Shown here piece by piece: positions 1-5,896 of a stretch of DNA of 9,887 nt. Made by a program: the position numbers and the translations under genes. Where the stretch lies: NCBI GenBank assembly GCA_002938075.1, contig PTLK01000057.1, positions 1-9,887 on the forward strand, in the 5' to 3' direction. Positions within the stretch are counted from its first letter, which is position 1, and each line of letters opens with the position of its first letter. The notes below the pieces were generated by a model. The model worked only from the letters and a program-made list of their open reading frames with translations. It made no database searches and was not told where the DNA came from. Origin of the DNA: Alphaproteobacteria bacterium MarineAlpha3_Bin3. Lineage in GTDB: Bacteria; Pseudomonadota; Alphaproteobacteria; Rhodospirillales; Casp-alpha2.

Positions 1-162
1 CCGGGCGCCGGTTCCCAGGCCGGGGAAATCACGCGGCCAGGTGGTGACCATATTCAACTGGCGTATCCCCTGGGCCAAGGCCGGGGACGCAAGCGACGAA
101 GCGCCGACGGCGGCGACCGCCAGGCCCTGGGTCGCCCCGGACAGAAATCGACGCCGCTTCAT
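1..162 (-). CDS. TRAP transporter substrate-binding protein, DctP family (N-terminus only)
   Basis: Partial gene: the first 54 codons are present and the rest lies beyond the left edge. It starts at the ATG at 160-162. The product begins with a Tat-type signal: a twin-arginine motif RRRFLS at residues 3-8, a hydrophobic stretch, and a likely signal peptidase site after ALA at residues 29-31. The first mature residues contain the segment MVTTWPRDFPGLGTG (about 38-52), which I recognise from periplasmic binding proteins of TRAP transporters of the TakP/DctP type, often specific for 2-oxo acids or other organic acids. The protein would be exported folded to the periplasm and hand its ligand to a DctQM permease, which is not in this window. 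It follows bpt on the same strand after 62 bp, so co-transcription is possible. No strong Shine-Dalgarno is visible. The family call rests on a short segment, and the substrate cannot be inferred. Confidence 0.8.
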   Translation of the reverse strand, partial: MKRRRFLSGATQGLAVAAVGASSLASPALAQGIRQLNMVTTWPRDFPGLGTGAR

Positions 163-224
163 ACTTTAAGGGTTCCCGATAAGCCGTTGAAAAATATAAT
201 TACAGGCCGGTGCGGCGGGCGGCG

Positions 225-989
225 TCATCGTGCCAGTGGTGTTTTGGGTTCGCCGAAACCGGTTTCCTCGGCCGTCAGCGCCCGCCATCCATCGGCCATT
301 CGCGCCTCCAAGGGTTGGAATTTCGCCTTGTAGGACATCTTCGAGCTGCCGGCGATCCAGAACCCCAGGTAAACGTAACGCAGGTTCAGTTCCCGGGCCC
401 GCCCGATCATCCATAAAATCATGTAAGTGCCGAGGCTGTTGCGGTGCAGTTCCGGGTCGAAGAAGCTGTACACCGCCGACAAGCCGTTTTCGACCCGGTC
501 GATCAGACATGCGGCCACCAGAATTCCGTCCGGGTGGCGAAATTCCACCAGCCAGGTATCCACCGGCGTGTCCTCGACCAGGGCTTGATAGTCCTGAACG
601 TCCATCTTCGCCATGTCGCCGCCAGCGTGCCGGGAATCCTGATAGGCGGCGAAAACGGTAAATTGTTCGTCCGTGGCCTCGGGCGCCTTTTCCTCGACCC
701 GGAGATGGCTGTTGCGGTTGAGGATTCTCCTGTGCGACCGGGACGGCGAAAATTCATCGGCTCGCACCCGGACCGCATGGCACGCCTGACACCCAGGGCA
801 CGCCGGAGCGTAGGCGATGTTGTGGCTGCGGCGGAAGCCGGCCAACGACAATTGGTTGTGGACCACCGAGGCGTCCCGTCCGAAAAGCTCCGTCACCACC
901 CGGCGTTCGATCCGTCCCGGAAGGTAGGGACAGGGCAGGGGGGCGGTGGCGAAGAAAAACCGGGCGTTATGCAGGGGGTCGTGTTTCAT
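225..989 (-). CDS. bpt: Aspartate/glutamate leucyltransferase (arginyltransferase family, N-end rule)
   Basis: This cytoplasmic enzyme of the bacterial N-end rule pathway transfers leucine (or arginine in Ate-type members) from an aminoacyl-tRNA to proteins with N-terminal Asp or Glu, marking them for ClpS/ClpAP degradation. The 254-residue product is close to the usual length of about 240-250. Visible family hallmarks are PCPYLPGR (19-26), the Cys-rich segment with PACPGCQAC (62-70) preceded by RRSHN (53-57), SFFDPE (175-180), SLGTYM (185-190) and the C-terminal YLGFWI...SKMSYKAKFQPLE region (207-228), which belongs to the GNAT-like transferase fold. It starts at ATG 987-989. The Shine-Dalgarno is weak, with only a short GGA just upstream. 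It lies downstream of motAB on the same strand but 181 bp away, so it probably has its own promoter. The choice of Leu over Arg transfer follows the usual bacterial Bpt assignment and is not proved by the sequence. Confidence 0.95.
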   Translation of the reverse strand: MKHDPLHNARFFFATAPLPCPYLPGRIERRVVTELFGRDASVVHNQLSLAGFRRSHNIAYAPACPGCQACHAVRVRADEFSPSRSHRRILNRNSHLRVEEKAPEATDEQFTVFAAYQDSRHAGGDMAKMDVQDYQALVEDTPVDTWLVEFRHPDGILVAACLIDRVENGLSAVYSFFDPELHRNSLGTYMILWMIGRARELNLRYVYLGFWIAGSSKMSYKAKFQPLEARMADGWRALTAEETGFGEPKTPLAR

Positions 990-1043
990 GGTCCAAGTGA
1001 AAAATCTGGGGTTTTTTCCAATTCTCTCCCGATATTACCCCAG

Positions 1044-1069
1044 GGCCGCCTTGCGGCCGAAGTTTTTTT
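1044..1069 (+). terminator. Terminator-like hairpin with T7 tract in the bpt-motB gap
   Basis: A perfect 6-bp GC stem, GGCCGC (1044-1049) and GCGGCC (1053-1058), closes a 3-nt loop. After GAAG it is followed by seven T residues (1063-1069). This is the form of an intrinsic terminator reading on the plus strand, although both flanking genes (bpt and motB) are on the minus strand and no plus-strand gene precedes it. Reading on the minus strand, the hairpin is not followed by a T tract. It may stop antisense transcription, or the fold may be coincidental. The remainder of the 990-1170 gap shows a 4-bp stem at 1136-1146 and no convincing minus-strand terminator for motB. Confidence 0.35.
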
Positions 1070-1170
1070 GCCCATCAAGATTCCCACAGGGCCTCGATCC
1101 GGCGAATTAACCTGGAATGTGAAAAGGTTTAATGGCCGCTAAGCGGAAATCGAACCGGCGAAAGCCCCTG

Positions 1171-2142
1171 TTATTGGGTCTTGGAATCCTCAAGTTGCTT
1201 CCGGCGAATGGCGCCCAATCCGGGCAGCGATTCTTCCTTCGCGGACGGGGACGGTTTGTCCCGCCCGGTGCCGCGCAGCATGATGATGCTGAGCCGCCGG
1301 TTGCGGGCGTTTTTCGGGTCCTCGGGAAGGAAGGGTTCCGTCGCCGCCTTGCCGACGACCTTCGATACCCTCTCAAAGGGAACTTCGGCATGAACCAGTT
1401 CCCGGCGCGCGGCGTTGGCCCGGTCGGCGGAAAGCTCCCAGTTCGAATAGCCGGTTTTGCTGACGTAGGGCACGGAATCCGTATGCCCGGAAATGGAGAT
1501 CTGTTGCGGCATCTTGACAATGACCTTGGAAACAAGTGCCAGCAGCCGCTTGGTATGATCGAACATCTCGGCGCCGCCGCTCGGGAACATGGGCAGCCCT
1601 TCCTTGTCTAGAAGCTGAATGCGCAACCCTTCAGGCGTGTTGTCGATGAGCAGGCTTTTCTTCATTTCCTTCAGTTCGGGCGTTCGCTCGATGATTTCCT
1701 CAAGCTCCTTTTTAGCTTCTTCGAACTGATCTTCCTCTTTCTTGCGCTGCAATTCCTCGGCCTTCTCTTCGTCGGTCATCTCCGAGGCCTCTTTCTCCCC
1801 GCCCGAATCTTCCCCACCCGTACCGGCTTTCGGCAGCGGTAGGTCAACGGTGACGCTGTCGCGCGAGATCGAGCTTTGGGCAGTGCCCTCGGAGGTAATG
1901 GTGGCGCCGCTGAGGATGTCCCCGCTGCCGCTGGTGGTGGCGGAGACGGTGGTCGGAGAGAAATAGTTGGAAATGCCTTCGAGCTGTTCCTGGGGCACCG
2001 AACTCAAAAGCCACAACAACAGGAAGAAGGCCATCATCGCGGTCACGAAGTCGGCATAGGCGATTTTCCAGGCGCCGCCGTGGGCGGCGTGGCCGCCTTT
2101 CTTGATCTTCTTGATGATGACAGGTTGTTTGTCGGTCGCCAT
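1171..2142 (-). CDS. motB: Flagellar motor stator protein MotB
   Basis: MotB is the ion-channel and peptidoglycan-anchoring half of the flagellar stator. The 323-residue product has a short basic cytoplasmic tail, one membrane segment (about 28-48) carrying the proton-accepting aspartate D31 in YADFVTAMMAFF, and a plug-like stretch after it (about 52-65). A Ser/Thr/Gly-rich linker (about 66-118) and a highly charged predicted coiled coil (about 119-162) follow. The OmpA/MotB peptidoglycan-binding domain (about 170-290) shows GHTDS (219-223), NWELSADRA (234-242) and NARNRR (278-283). A basic tail of about 30 residues ends the protein. The YADFVTAMMAFFLLLW core is the H+-type MotB signature rather than PomB. 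The start ATG at 2140-2142 lies 30 bp downstream of the motA stop, and the Shine-Dalgarno (CAGGG) sits within a small hairpin at 2145-2159. It is almost certainly co-transcribed with motA. Confidence 0.96.
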   Translation of the reverse strand: MATDKQPVIIKKIKKGGHAAHGGAWKIAYADFVTAMMAFFLLLWLLSSVPQEQLEGISNYFSPTTVSATTSGSGDILSGATITSEGTAQSSISRDSVTVDLPLPKAGTGGEDSGGEKEASEMTDEEKAEELQRKKEEDQFEEAKKELEEIIERTPELKEMKKSLLIDNTPEGLRIQLLDKEGLPMFPSGGAEMFDHTKRLLALVSKVIVKMPQQISISGHTDSVPYVSKTGYSNWELSADRANAARRELVHAEVPFERVSKVVGKAATEPFLPEDPKNARNRRLSIIMLRGTGRDKPSPSAKEESLPGLGAIRRKQLEDSKTQ

Positions 2143-2144
2143 GC

Positions 2145-2159
2145 CCTGATTCTATCAGG
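2145..2159 (-). promoter_or_regulatory. Hairpin covering the motB ribosome binding site
   Basis: A perfect inverted repeat, CCTGAT-TCT-ATCAGG, lies between the motA stop codon and the motB start. On the minus-strand mRNA its 3' arm includes the AGG that, with the next base, forms the motB Shine-Dalgarno about 5 nt before the ATG. If the 6-bp stem forms, ribosomes finishing motA could open it, coupling MotB synthesis to MotA. The structure is seen in the sequence; the coupling role is inference. Confidence 0.45.
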
Positions 2160-2172
2160 TCGGGGGCCGGGT

Positions 2173-3030
2173 TCAAACGGAAGGCAGGTTGGAGAGCATA
2201 TCCTCGACTTCGGCGAAGGTCGGGCGCACGTCCGAAGCCAAGGACTTGCGGGCGAATTCGACCGATACCTGCGGCGCGTATCCCTGCATGTGGCCGATCA
2301 GGGCGATCTTGATGCAGCCCAGGTAATGGGCATCGGAGTCGAAGGTATTTTCCAGGGACTTGCCCATGGGACTGACAAAGCCATAGGAAAGCAGGATGCC
2401 GGCAAAGGTGCCGACCAGGGCGGCGCCGATCAGGTTGCCCAGGATTTCCGGTGGCTCGGTGATCGAGCCCATGGTGACGATGATGCCCAGCACGGCGGCG
2501 ACGATACCCAGCGCCGGCATGGCGTCGCCCATGGTCAATACGGCGCCGGAAATGGCGGCGTCCTCGTTGTGATGGATTTCCAGTTCCACCTCCATGACCG
2601 CCTCGACCTCGTGCGGGTTGGACGCGCCCAACGTCAACACCCGCAGGTAATCGCAAAGAAACTCGACCGCGTGATGGTCCTTCCGGAAGTAAGGGAAATT
2701 GGCGAACAAGGGACTGTTGTTGGGATCCTCGACATGGGTTTCCAGCGCCAGGTCGCCTTTGCTCTTGGCCAGCTTAAAAACCGAGAACAGGACTCCCAGC
2801 AGCTCTTCGTAGTCCCTTTTTTTGTATTTCGGACCAGTAACCACCTTTCCCAACGACTTTACGACGCCCATAATTACGGTTTTCGGGTTGGTAATAACAA
2901 ACGCCCCGAAGGCGCCGCCGAAAATGATCACGAATTCGATCGGCTGCCACAGAATCATCAGGTCGCCATGAACGGAATAGCCCCCGATGACGGCGCCGAC
3001 GACGACTAAAAAACCGATAATGAATAACAT
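2173..3030 (-). CDS. motA: Flagellar motor stator protein MotA
   Basis: MotA is the torque-generating stator subunit that surrounds the MotB dimer in the inner membrane and converts proton flow into rotation. The 285-residue product matches the family's usual length. It has four membrane segments: an N-terminal pair (about 3-20 and 30-48), a large cytoplasmic loop, and a C-terminal pair (about 158-187 and 197-218). The conserved prolines are visible as P172 in DAMPALGIVAAVLG and P221 in FVSPMGK, aligning by eye with E. coli P173 and P222. In the loop, K89 and E97 appear to align with the E. coli charged residues R90 and E98 that contact FliG. It starts at ATG 3028-3030, with a good Shine-Dalgarno GAGGA 5 nt upstream. 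It is the first gene of a motA-motB operon. Other flagellar or chemotaxis genes are not in the window, so the stator operon stands alone here. Confidence 0.97.
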   Translation of the reverse strand: MLFIIGFLVVVGAVIGGYSVHGDLMILWQPIEFVIIFGGAFGAFVITNPKTVIMGVVKSLGKVVTGPKYKKRDYEELLGVLFSVFKLAKSKGDLALETHVEDPNNSPLFANFPYFRKDHHAVEFLCDYLRVLTLGASNPHEVEAVMEVELEIHHNEDAAISGAVLTMGDAMPALGIVAAVLGIIVTMGSITEPPEILGNLIGAALVGTFAGILLSYGFVSPMGKSLENTFDSDAHYLGCIKIALIGHMQGYAPQVSVEFARKSLASDVRPTFAEVEDMLSNLPSV

Positions 3031-3084
3031 TCGAATCCTCGGGTCTTCGATTTTGTTCGGGCGGCATCCGGTGGTCAGGCGGTT

Positions 3085-3112
3085 TTGCCGTTTAAGTCCC
3101 GCACGCTATAGT
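3085..3112 (+). promoter_or_regulatory. Sigma70-like promoter in the motA-flavin reductase intergenic region
   Basis: TTGCCG (3085-3090) and TATAGT (3107-3112) are separated by 16 nt, matching the -35 box at 4 of 6 and the -10 box at 5 of 6 positions. Transcription would begin near 3119 on the plus strand, toward the flavin reductase. The -10 box lies inside a larger inverted repeat (3096-3129). It could drive either the flavin reductase operon with a leader of about 195 nt, or a short RNA ending at the hairpin at 3222-3251. Confidence 0.4.
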
Positions 3113-3129
3113 GTGTCCTTCAGCGGGAC
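3096..3129. repeat. Inverted repeat (GTCCCGC-N20-GCGGGAC) straddling a -10 box
   Basis: Two perfect 7-bp arms, at 3096-3102 and 3123-3129, enclose 20 bp that contain the short palindrome CTATAG (3106-3111) and the TATAGT -10 candidate. Either a regulator dimer binding the arms or an RNA hairpin (if transcribed on the minus strand from further upstream) would affect transcription here. No regulator gene is nearby to suggest which protein might bind. Confidence 0.4.
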
Positions 3130-3135
3130 AATAAA

Positions 3136-3161
3136 ATATCTGAAATAAAATTGAAACTTCC
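3136..3161 (-). promoter_or_regulatory. Weak sigma28 (FliA)-like promoter candidate for motAB
   Basis: Reading on the minus strand toward motA, GGAAGTTT (3154-3161) is followed after 10 nt by TCAGATAT (3136-3143). This partly resembles the flagellar sigma28 consensus TAAAGTTT-N11-GCCGATAA, with 6 of 8 and 5 of 8 matches and a spacer one base short. The position, about 105 bp upstream of the motA start, is plausible. The match is weak and the stretch is AT-rich, so chance similarity is quite possible. Confidence 0.2.
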
Positions 3162-3221
3162 ATCCCCAATATTGAACCGCCCCGGTTTCGCCGGCGCGGG
3201 GTGGCCGGAAACCAGGCAAAC

Positions 3222-3251
3222 GGCCCCCAGCATCCCAGAGGGCGGCCTTTT
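3222..3251 (+). terminator. Terminator-like hairpin upstream of the flavin reductase
   Basis: GGCCCCC (3222-3228) pairs with GGCGGCC (3241-3247) with one internal C-C mismatch around a 12-nt loop, followed by TTTT (3248-3251). The T run is short, so termination may be partial. The 3' arm can also pair with GCCGCC at 3258-3263. A wider near-perfect arm pair, 3214-3223 with 3270-3279, encloses the whole element, so several exclusive folds exist. Confidence 0.35.
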
Positions 3252-3314
3252 AAAATTGCCGCCGGGGTCCCATTTGCCTTTTGAAACCCCGCTTATCCGC
3301 TAAGATCAACCGCC

Positions 3315-3797
3315 GTGTCATTCGATTCCCGACTATTCCGCAAGGCCCTCGGCACTTTCGCCACCGGCGTCACCGTGGTCACCGGGTTGACGCCGAAGGA
3401 CGTGCCCGTCGGCGTCACCGTCAATTCCTTCGCCTCGGTTTCCCTGGACCCGCCGATTATTCTGATCTGCCTGGACAACAATACCGGCTGCCTGAAGGCA
3501 TTTTGCGAGGGCGAACGGTTCGTGGTTAACATACTTTCGGAAAACCAGCAGGACTTGTCGGAAGAATTCGCCAGCCCCCAGGAACATAATTTCAAGGACC
3601 GCGCCTTCGAAACCTGGGACAGCGGCTGCCCGATCCTGCACGGCTGCCTGACGAACCTGGAATGCACACGCCTCAATGCTTTCGAAGGCGGCGATCACCT
3701 AATCGTCCTCGGCCGCGTCGATCGTATCGAACACGCCGACGGTAGGCGACCCTTACTGTTCTACCAAAGCGCCTACGGCCGGATCGGGGATGCCTAG
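3315..3797 (+). CDS. Flavin reductase family protein (FMN-binding split-barrel)
   Basis: This small flavoprotein is likely an NAD(P)H:flavin oxidoreductase that supplies reduced flavin to a partner oxygenase, or a flavoredoxin-like relative. The 160-residue product carries the family's usual motifs: FRKALGTFATGVTVVT (8-23), VTVNSFASVSLDPP (34-47) around the FMN phosphate site, GDHLIVLGRV (126-135) and PLLFYQSAYGR near the C-terminus (146-156). The length is typical of single-domain members such as HpaC. The start is a GTG at 3315-3317. An in-frame stop at 3282-3284 and the lack of any upstream ATG make it the only reasonable start. Its Shine-Dalgarno is weak (AAGA about 10 nt upstream). It overlaps the next gene by 8 nt, so the two are translationally coupled. 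No monooxygenase partner is visible, so the physiological substrate is unknown. Confidence 0.92.
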   Translation: MSFDSRLFRKALGTFATGVTVVTGLTPKDVPVGVTVNSFASVSLDPPIILICLDNNTGCLKAFCEGERFVVNILSENQQDLSEEFASPQEHNFKDRAFETWDSGCPILHGCLTNLECTRLNAFEGGDHLIVLGRVDRIEHADGRRPLLFYQSAYGRIGDA

Positions 3798-4641
3798 GCC
3801 CCGATGGCCGCTGTTGAGGGCGCTGGCGGCCCAATTAGCCACGGGCGCGGTGATTTTCGGGTCCGCCTTCGGGCTCGCCGCCGGGACGGGGATAAGGCCG
3901 CCGTTGATGGCCTTGCTGGCGCTGCAGGGGATCGGCGCCGCGGTTTTGGGGACCCGCTTCGGGCTCGCCCAATGGTGGATTCCTATCCAGCTTGTTTTGC
4001 CCTCGGCGCTGGCCTTGGCCTGGCCGTGGCAAGTGCCGGAATGGATTTTTCTTGTCCTGTTCGTGCTCCTGGTCCTGGTCTTCTGGAACAGCGCCCGCGG
4101 CGGGGTGCCCTTGTACCTCAGCAATCCCCGGACCCGTGCCGCGTTGGCGGCGCTTCTTCCGCAAGAGGCGGGAAACGGTGAAACCTCGAAAAGGACCAAA
4201 CAAGAGGAGGCGGGAAGCGGTAAAACCGCGACAGAATCAAAAAATAAAAATAAGCCATGGGTCCGGTTCGCCGACCTCGGCTGCGGCCTCGGCGGGCCGG
4301 TGCTCGACCTCGCCCGGCAGCGCCCGGACGGGCATTTCACCGGCATTGAATCGGCACCGCTTCCGTTCGCCTTGGCTTGGCTCCGCCTCCGTTTCGCCGG
4401 TCTGGCGAACGTCAAGCTGTTGTTCGGCAATTACCGTTCCCACGGCCTCGGTGAATACGACGTGGTCTATGCCTTCCTGTCGCCGGTGCCGATGCCGGAT
4501 TTGTTCGATCAGGCCAAACAGGAGATGAAATCCGGCAGCCTGCTGATCAGCAATACCTTCGACGTCCCCGGCCATCCGGCCGATGAAACCGTCGAAGTCG
4601 CCGACCGCCGCCAAACCAGTCTTTACCTGTGGCGATTGTGA
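3790..4641 (+). CDS. Membrane-anchored class I SAM-dependent methyltransferase, substrate unknown
   Basis: The 283-residue product joins an N-terminal membrane domain to a methyltransferase fold. Hydrophobic segments lie at about 14-32, 39-54, 63-79 and 84-99. A hydrophilic, Lys/Glu-rich linker (about 125-155) with an internal duplication follows. The catalytic domain shows motif I FADLGCGLGG (160-169), the ribose-binding acidic residue in FTGIES (E187), a motif IV-like DVVYAFLSP (224-232) and LLISNTF (251-257). The domain is short, about 125 residues, so it may be a minimal Rossmann methyltransferase. The start ATG at 3790-3792 overlaps the flavin reductase stop by 8 nt and follows a GGGG-containing ribosome binding site inside that gene. 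Both the linker and the base composition around 4236-4255 (A-rich) differ from the flanks. I cannot name the substrate; membrane attachment suggests a lipid, quinone-like or membrane-protein target, which is inference. Confidence 0.8.
   Translation: MPRPRWPLLRALAAQLATGAVIFGSAFGLAAGTGIRPPLMALLALQGIGAAVLGTRFGLAQWWIPIQLVLPSALALAWPWQVPEWIFLVLFVLLVLVFWNSARGGVPLYLSNPRTRAALAALLPQEAGNGETSKRTKQEEAGSGKTATESKNKNKPWVRFADLGCGLGGPVLDLARQRPDGHFTGIESAPLPFALAWLRLRFAGLANVKLLFGNYRSHGLGEYDVVYAFLSPVPMPDLFDQAKQEMKSGSLLISNTFDVPGHPADETVEVADRRQTSLYLWRL
4162..4227 (+). repeat. Imperfect tandem duplication inside the methyltransferase linker
   Basis: Two closely similar in-frame copies, 4162-4185 and 4201-4227, both begin CAAGAGG, contain GGCGGGAA and end in AAACC, and are separated by 15 bp. 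They encode the related peptides QEAGNGETS and QEEAGSGKTA within the hydrophilic linker between the membrane and catalytic domains. The copy lengths differ by 3 bp, keeping the frame. This looks like a local duplication in a flexible, length-tolerant spacer. Confidence 0.7.
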
Positions 4642-4651
4642 AGGGGAGCTG

Positions 4652-5881
4652 TCAGCTTTCGTCGGTCAACGACGTGCCGCCCAATAGCCGCACCGGAAAG
4701 CCGGCGGTTTCCAGCTTTTCCATGATCTCGCTGACATGAGACGCATCCACGGTTTCAACCACCACGTCGACTTCGGCCTGTTTCACCGGCACGTCGTAAA
4801 ACAGGCGCTGGTGATAGACTTCGACGATGTTGCCGCCGCTGTCGCCGATCAGGCCCGAGACCTTTGACAGCACCCCCGGGGAATCGGTGATCTCGACCCG
4901 AAGCCGCACCATCCGGCCTTCGCGCACCAGCCCGCGCATCAAAATCGACGACATCAGCCGGGAATCGATGTTGCCGCCGGAAACGATAAGGCCGGTTTTC
5001 CGACCTTCGAAGCGGTCCTTGTTTTCCATCACCGCCGCCAGCGACGCCGCCCCGGCGCCTTCGCTCACCAGGCGCTGTTCTTCTAGATAGGTTAGGGTGG
5101 CGCATTCCAGCGCCGCTTCGTCGACGAGCAGGATGTCGGAAACCATCCCGGCGATCACCGGGCGGGTCAAATCGCCGGGGACCTTGACGGCGATGCCATC
5201 GGCGATGGTCTGCCCCTTGCCGCCCGGGGTCTCGCCCGCCAACGCCTGGGACATGGACGGATAAAGCGCCGCCTCGACGCCGATGATCTCGATATCGGGC
5301 TTAATGGCCTTGGCGGCGACGGCGATCCCGGCCGCCAGCCCGCCGCCGCCGATCGGCACCACCAAAACCTCCAAGTCCGGAAAGTCGTCCAGGAATTCCA
5401 GCCCCACGGTGCCCTGGCCGCTGATGATCTTTTCGTCGTCGTAGGGATGGATGAAGGATTGACCTTGCCGATCCGCCTGCTCCAGGGCCGCATCGCGGGC
5501 TTCCGCCAAGCCCTCGCCCGACAGCACCACCTTGGCGCCCAGGGCCTCGGTGCGCCCGACCTTGGTGAACGGCGTCGATTCCGGCATGTAGATGGTCGCC
5601 GGCACGCCGAGTTGGCGGGCATGATAGGCGACGCCCTGGGCGTGGTTGCCGGCCGATGCGGCGACGACGCCTGATTTCTTTTCCTTTTCCGAAAGACCCG
5701 ACAGCTTGATATAGGCGCCGCGCGGTTTGAACGAGCCGGTGACCTGAAGGTTTTCCAGCTTCAGGTGGATGTCGGCGCCGGTCAGTTCCGACAACACCTG
5801 GGACCTCAGGCCCGGCGTCCGCGACACCTTGCCCGCAAGCGCCTCGGCGGCGGCGCGGATGTCGTCGATGGTGACGGGCAT
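4652..5881 (-). CDS. Threonine ammonia-lyase (PLP-dependent, with C-terminal ACT domain)
   Basis: This cytoplasmic PLP enzyme of fold type II deaminates L-threonine (and usually L-serine) to 2-oxobutanoate (or pyruvate) plus ammonia. It feeds isoleucine synthesis or threonine breakdown. The 409-residue product shows the Schiff-base lysine K52 in TGSFKPRGA (48-56), the substrate-carboxylate loop SAGNHAQG (76-83), the PLP-phosphate glycine loop PIGGGG (176-181) and SGGNID (301-306). A single ACT domain occupies about 326-402 (RLRVEITDSPGVLSKVSGLIG). That architecture, about 400-410 residues with one ACT domain, is the short form often called ilvA or tdcB in databases. The long biosynthetic IlvA has a different regulatory region, so I leave the symbol empty. 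It lies 15 bp downstream of the acylase on the same strand, probably co-transcribed, with a GGAAA-type ribosome site. Its 3' end converges on the methyltransferase 10 bp away. Confidence 0.95.
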   Translation of the reverse strand: MPVTIDDIRAAAEALAGKVSRTPGLRSQVLSELTGADIHLKLENLQVTGSFKPRGAYIKLSGLSEKEKKSGVVAASAGNHAQGVAYHARQLGVPATIYMPESTPFTKVGRTEALGAKVVLSGEGLAEARDAALEQADRQGQSFIHPYDDEKIISGQGTVGLEFLDDFPDLEVLVVPIGGGGLAAGIAVAAKAIKPDIEIIGVEAALYPSMSQALAGETPGGKGQTIADGIAVKVPGDLTRPVIAGMVSDILLVDEAALECATLTYLEEQRLVSEGAGAASLAAVMENKDRFEGRKTGLIVSGGNIDSRLMSSILMRGLVREGRMVRLRVEITDSPGVLSKVSGLIGDSGGNIVEVYHQRLFYDVPVKQAEVDVVVETVDASHVSEIMEKLETAGFPVRLLGGTSLTDES

Positions 5882-5896
5882 GGCTGTCTTTTTCCG

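Larger units (their letters stand above)
3119..3251 (+). ncRNA. Candidate small RNA or structured 5' leader (unrecognised family)
   Basis: From the expected start of the 3085-3112 promoter to a terminator-like hairpin, about 133 nt could form a structured RNA. The first half is AT-rich and unpaired by eye. It is followed by a GC-rich stem-loop with two competing folds. In one, 3177-3183 pairs with 3198-3204 (7 bp including one G-U). In the other, 3184-3188 plus 3191-3194 pairs with 3205-3213 (9 bp with a 2-nt bulge). A second stem at 3222-3247 precedes four Ts. I do not recognise a known RNA or riboswitch family. It may instead be an attenuated leader of the flavin reductase operon. Prediction from promoter, fold and terminator geometry only. 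Confidence 0.3.

Noticed and set aside
444..1142. A 232-codon plus-strand frame over bpt and the bpt-motB gap
   Set aside because: Most of it is antisense to bpt and has no family features. It would end after the plus-strand terminator-like hairpin, which also speaks against it.
1876..3009. A 377-codon open frame on the plus strand opposite motA and motB
   Set aside because: It lies antisense to two clearly recognised genes. Its product is low-complexity (His/Gln/Gly/Asp-rich) with no family motif, as expected of a shadow frame in GC-rich DNA.
4647..4657. AGCT-GTC-AGCT stem as a bidirectional terminator
   Set aside because: Only 4 bp of stem and no T tract on either strand; too weak to call.
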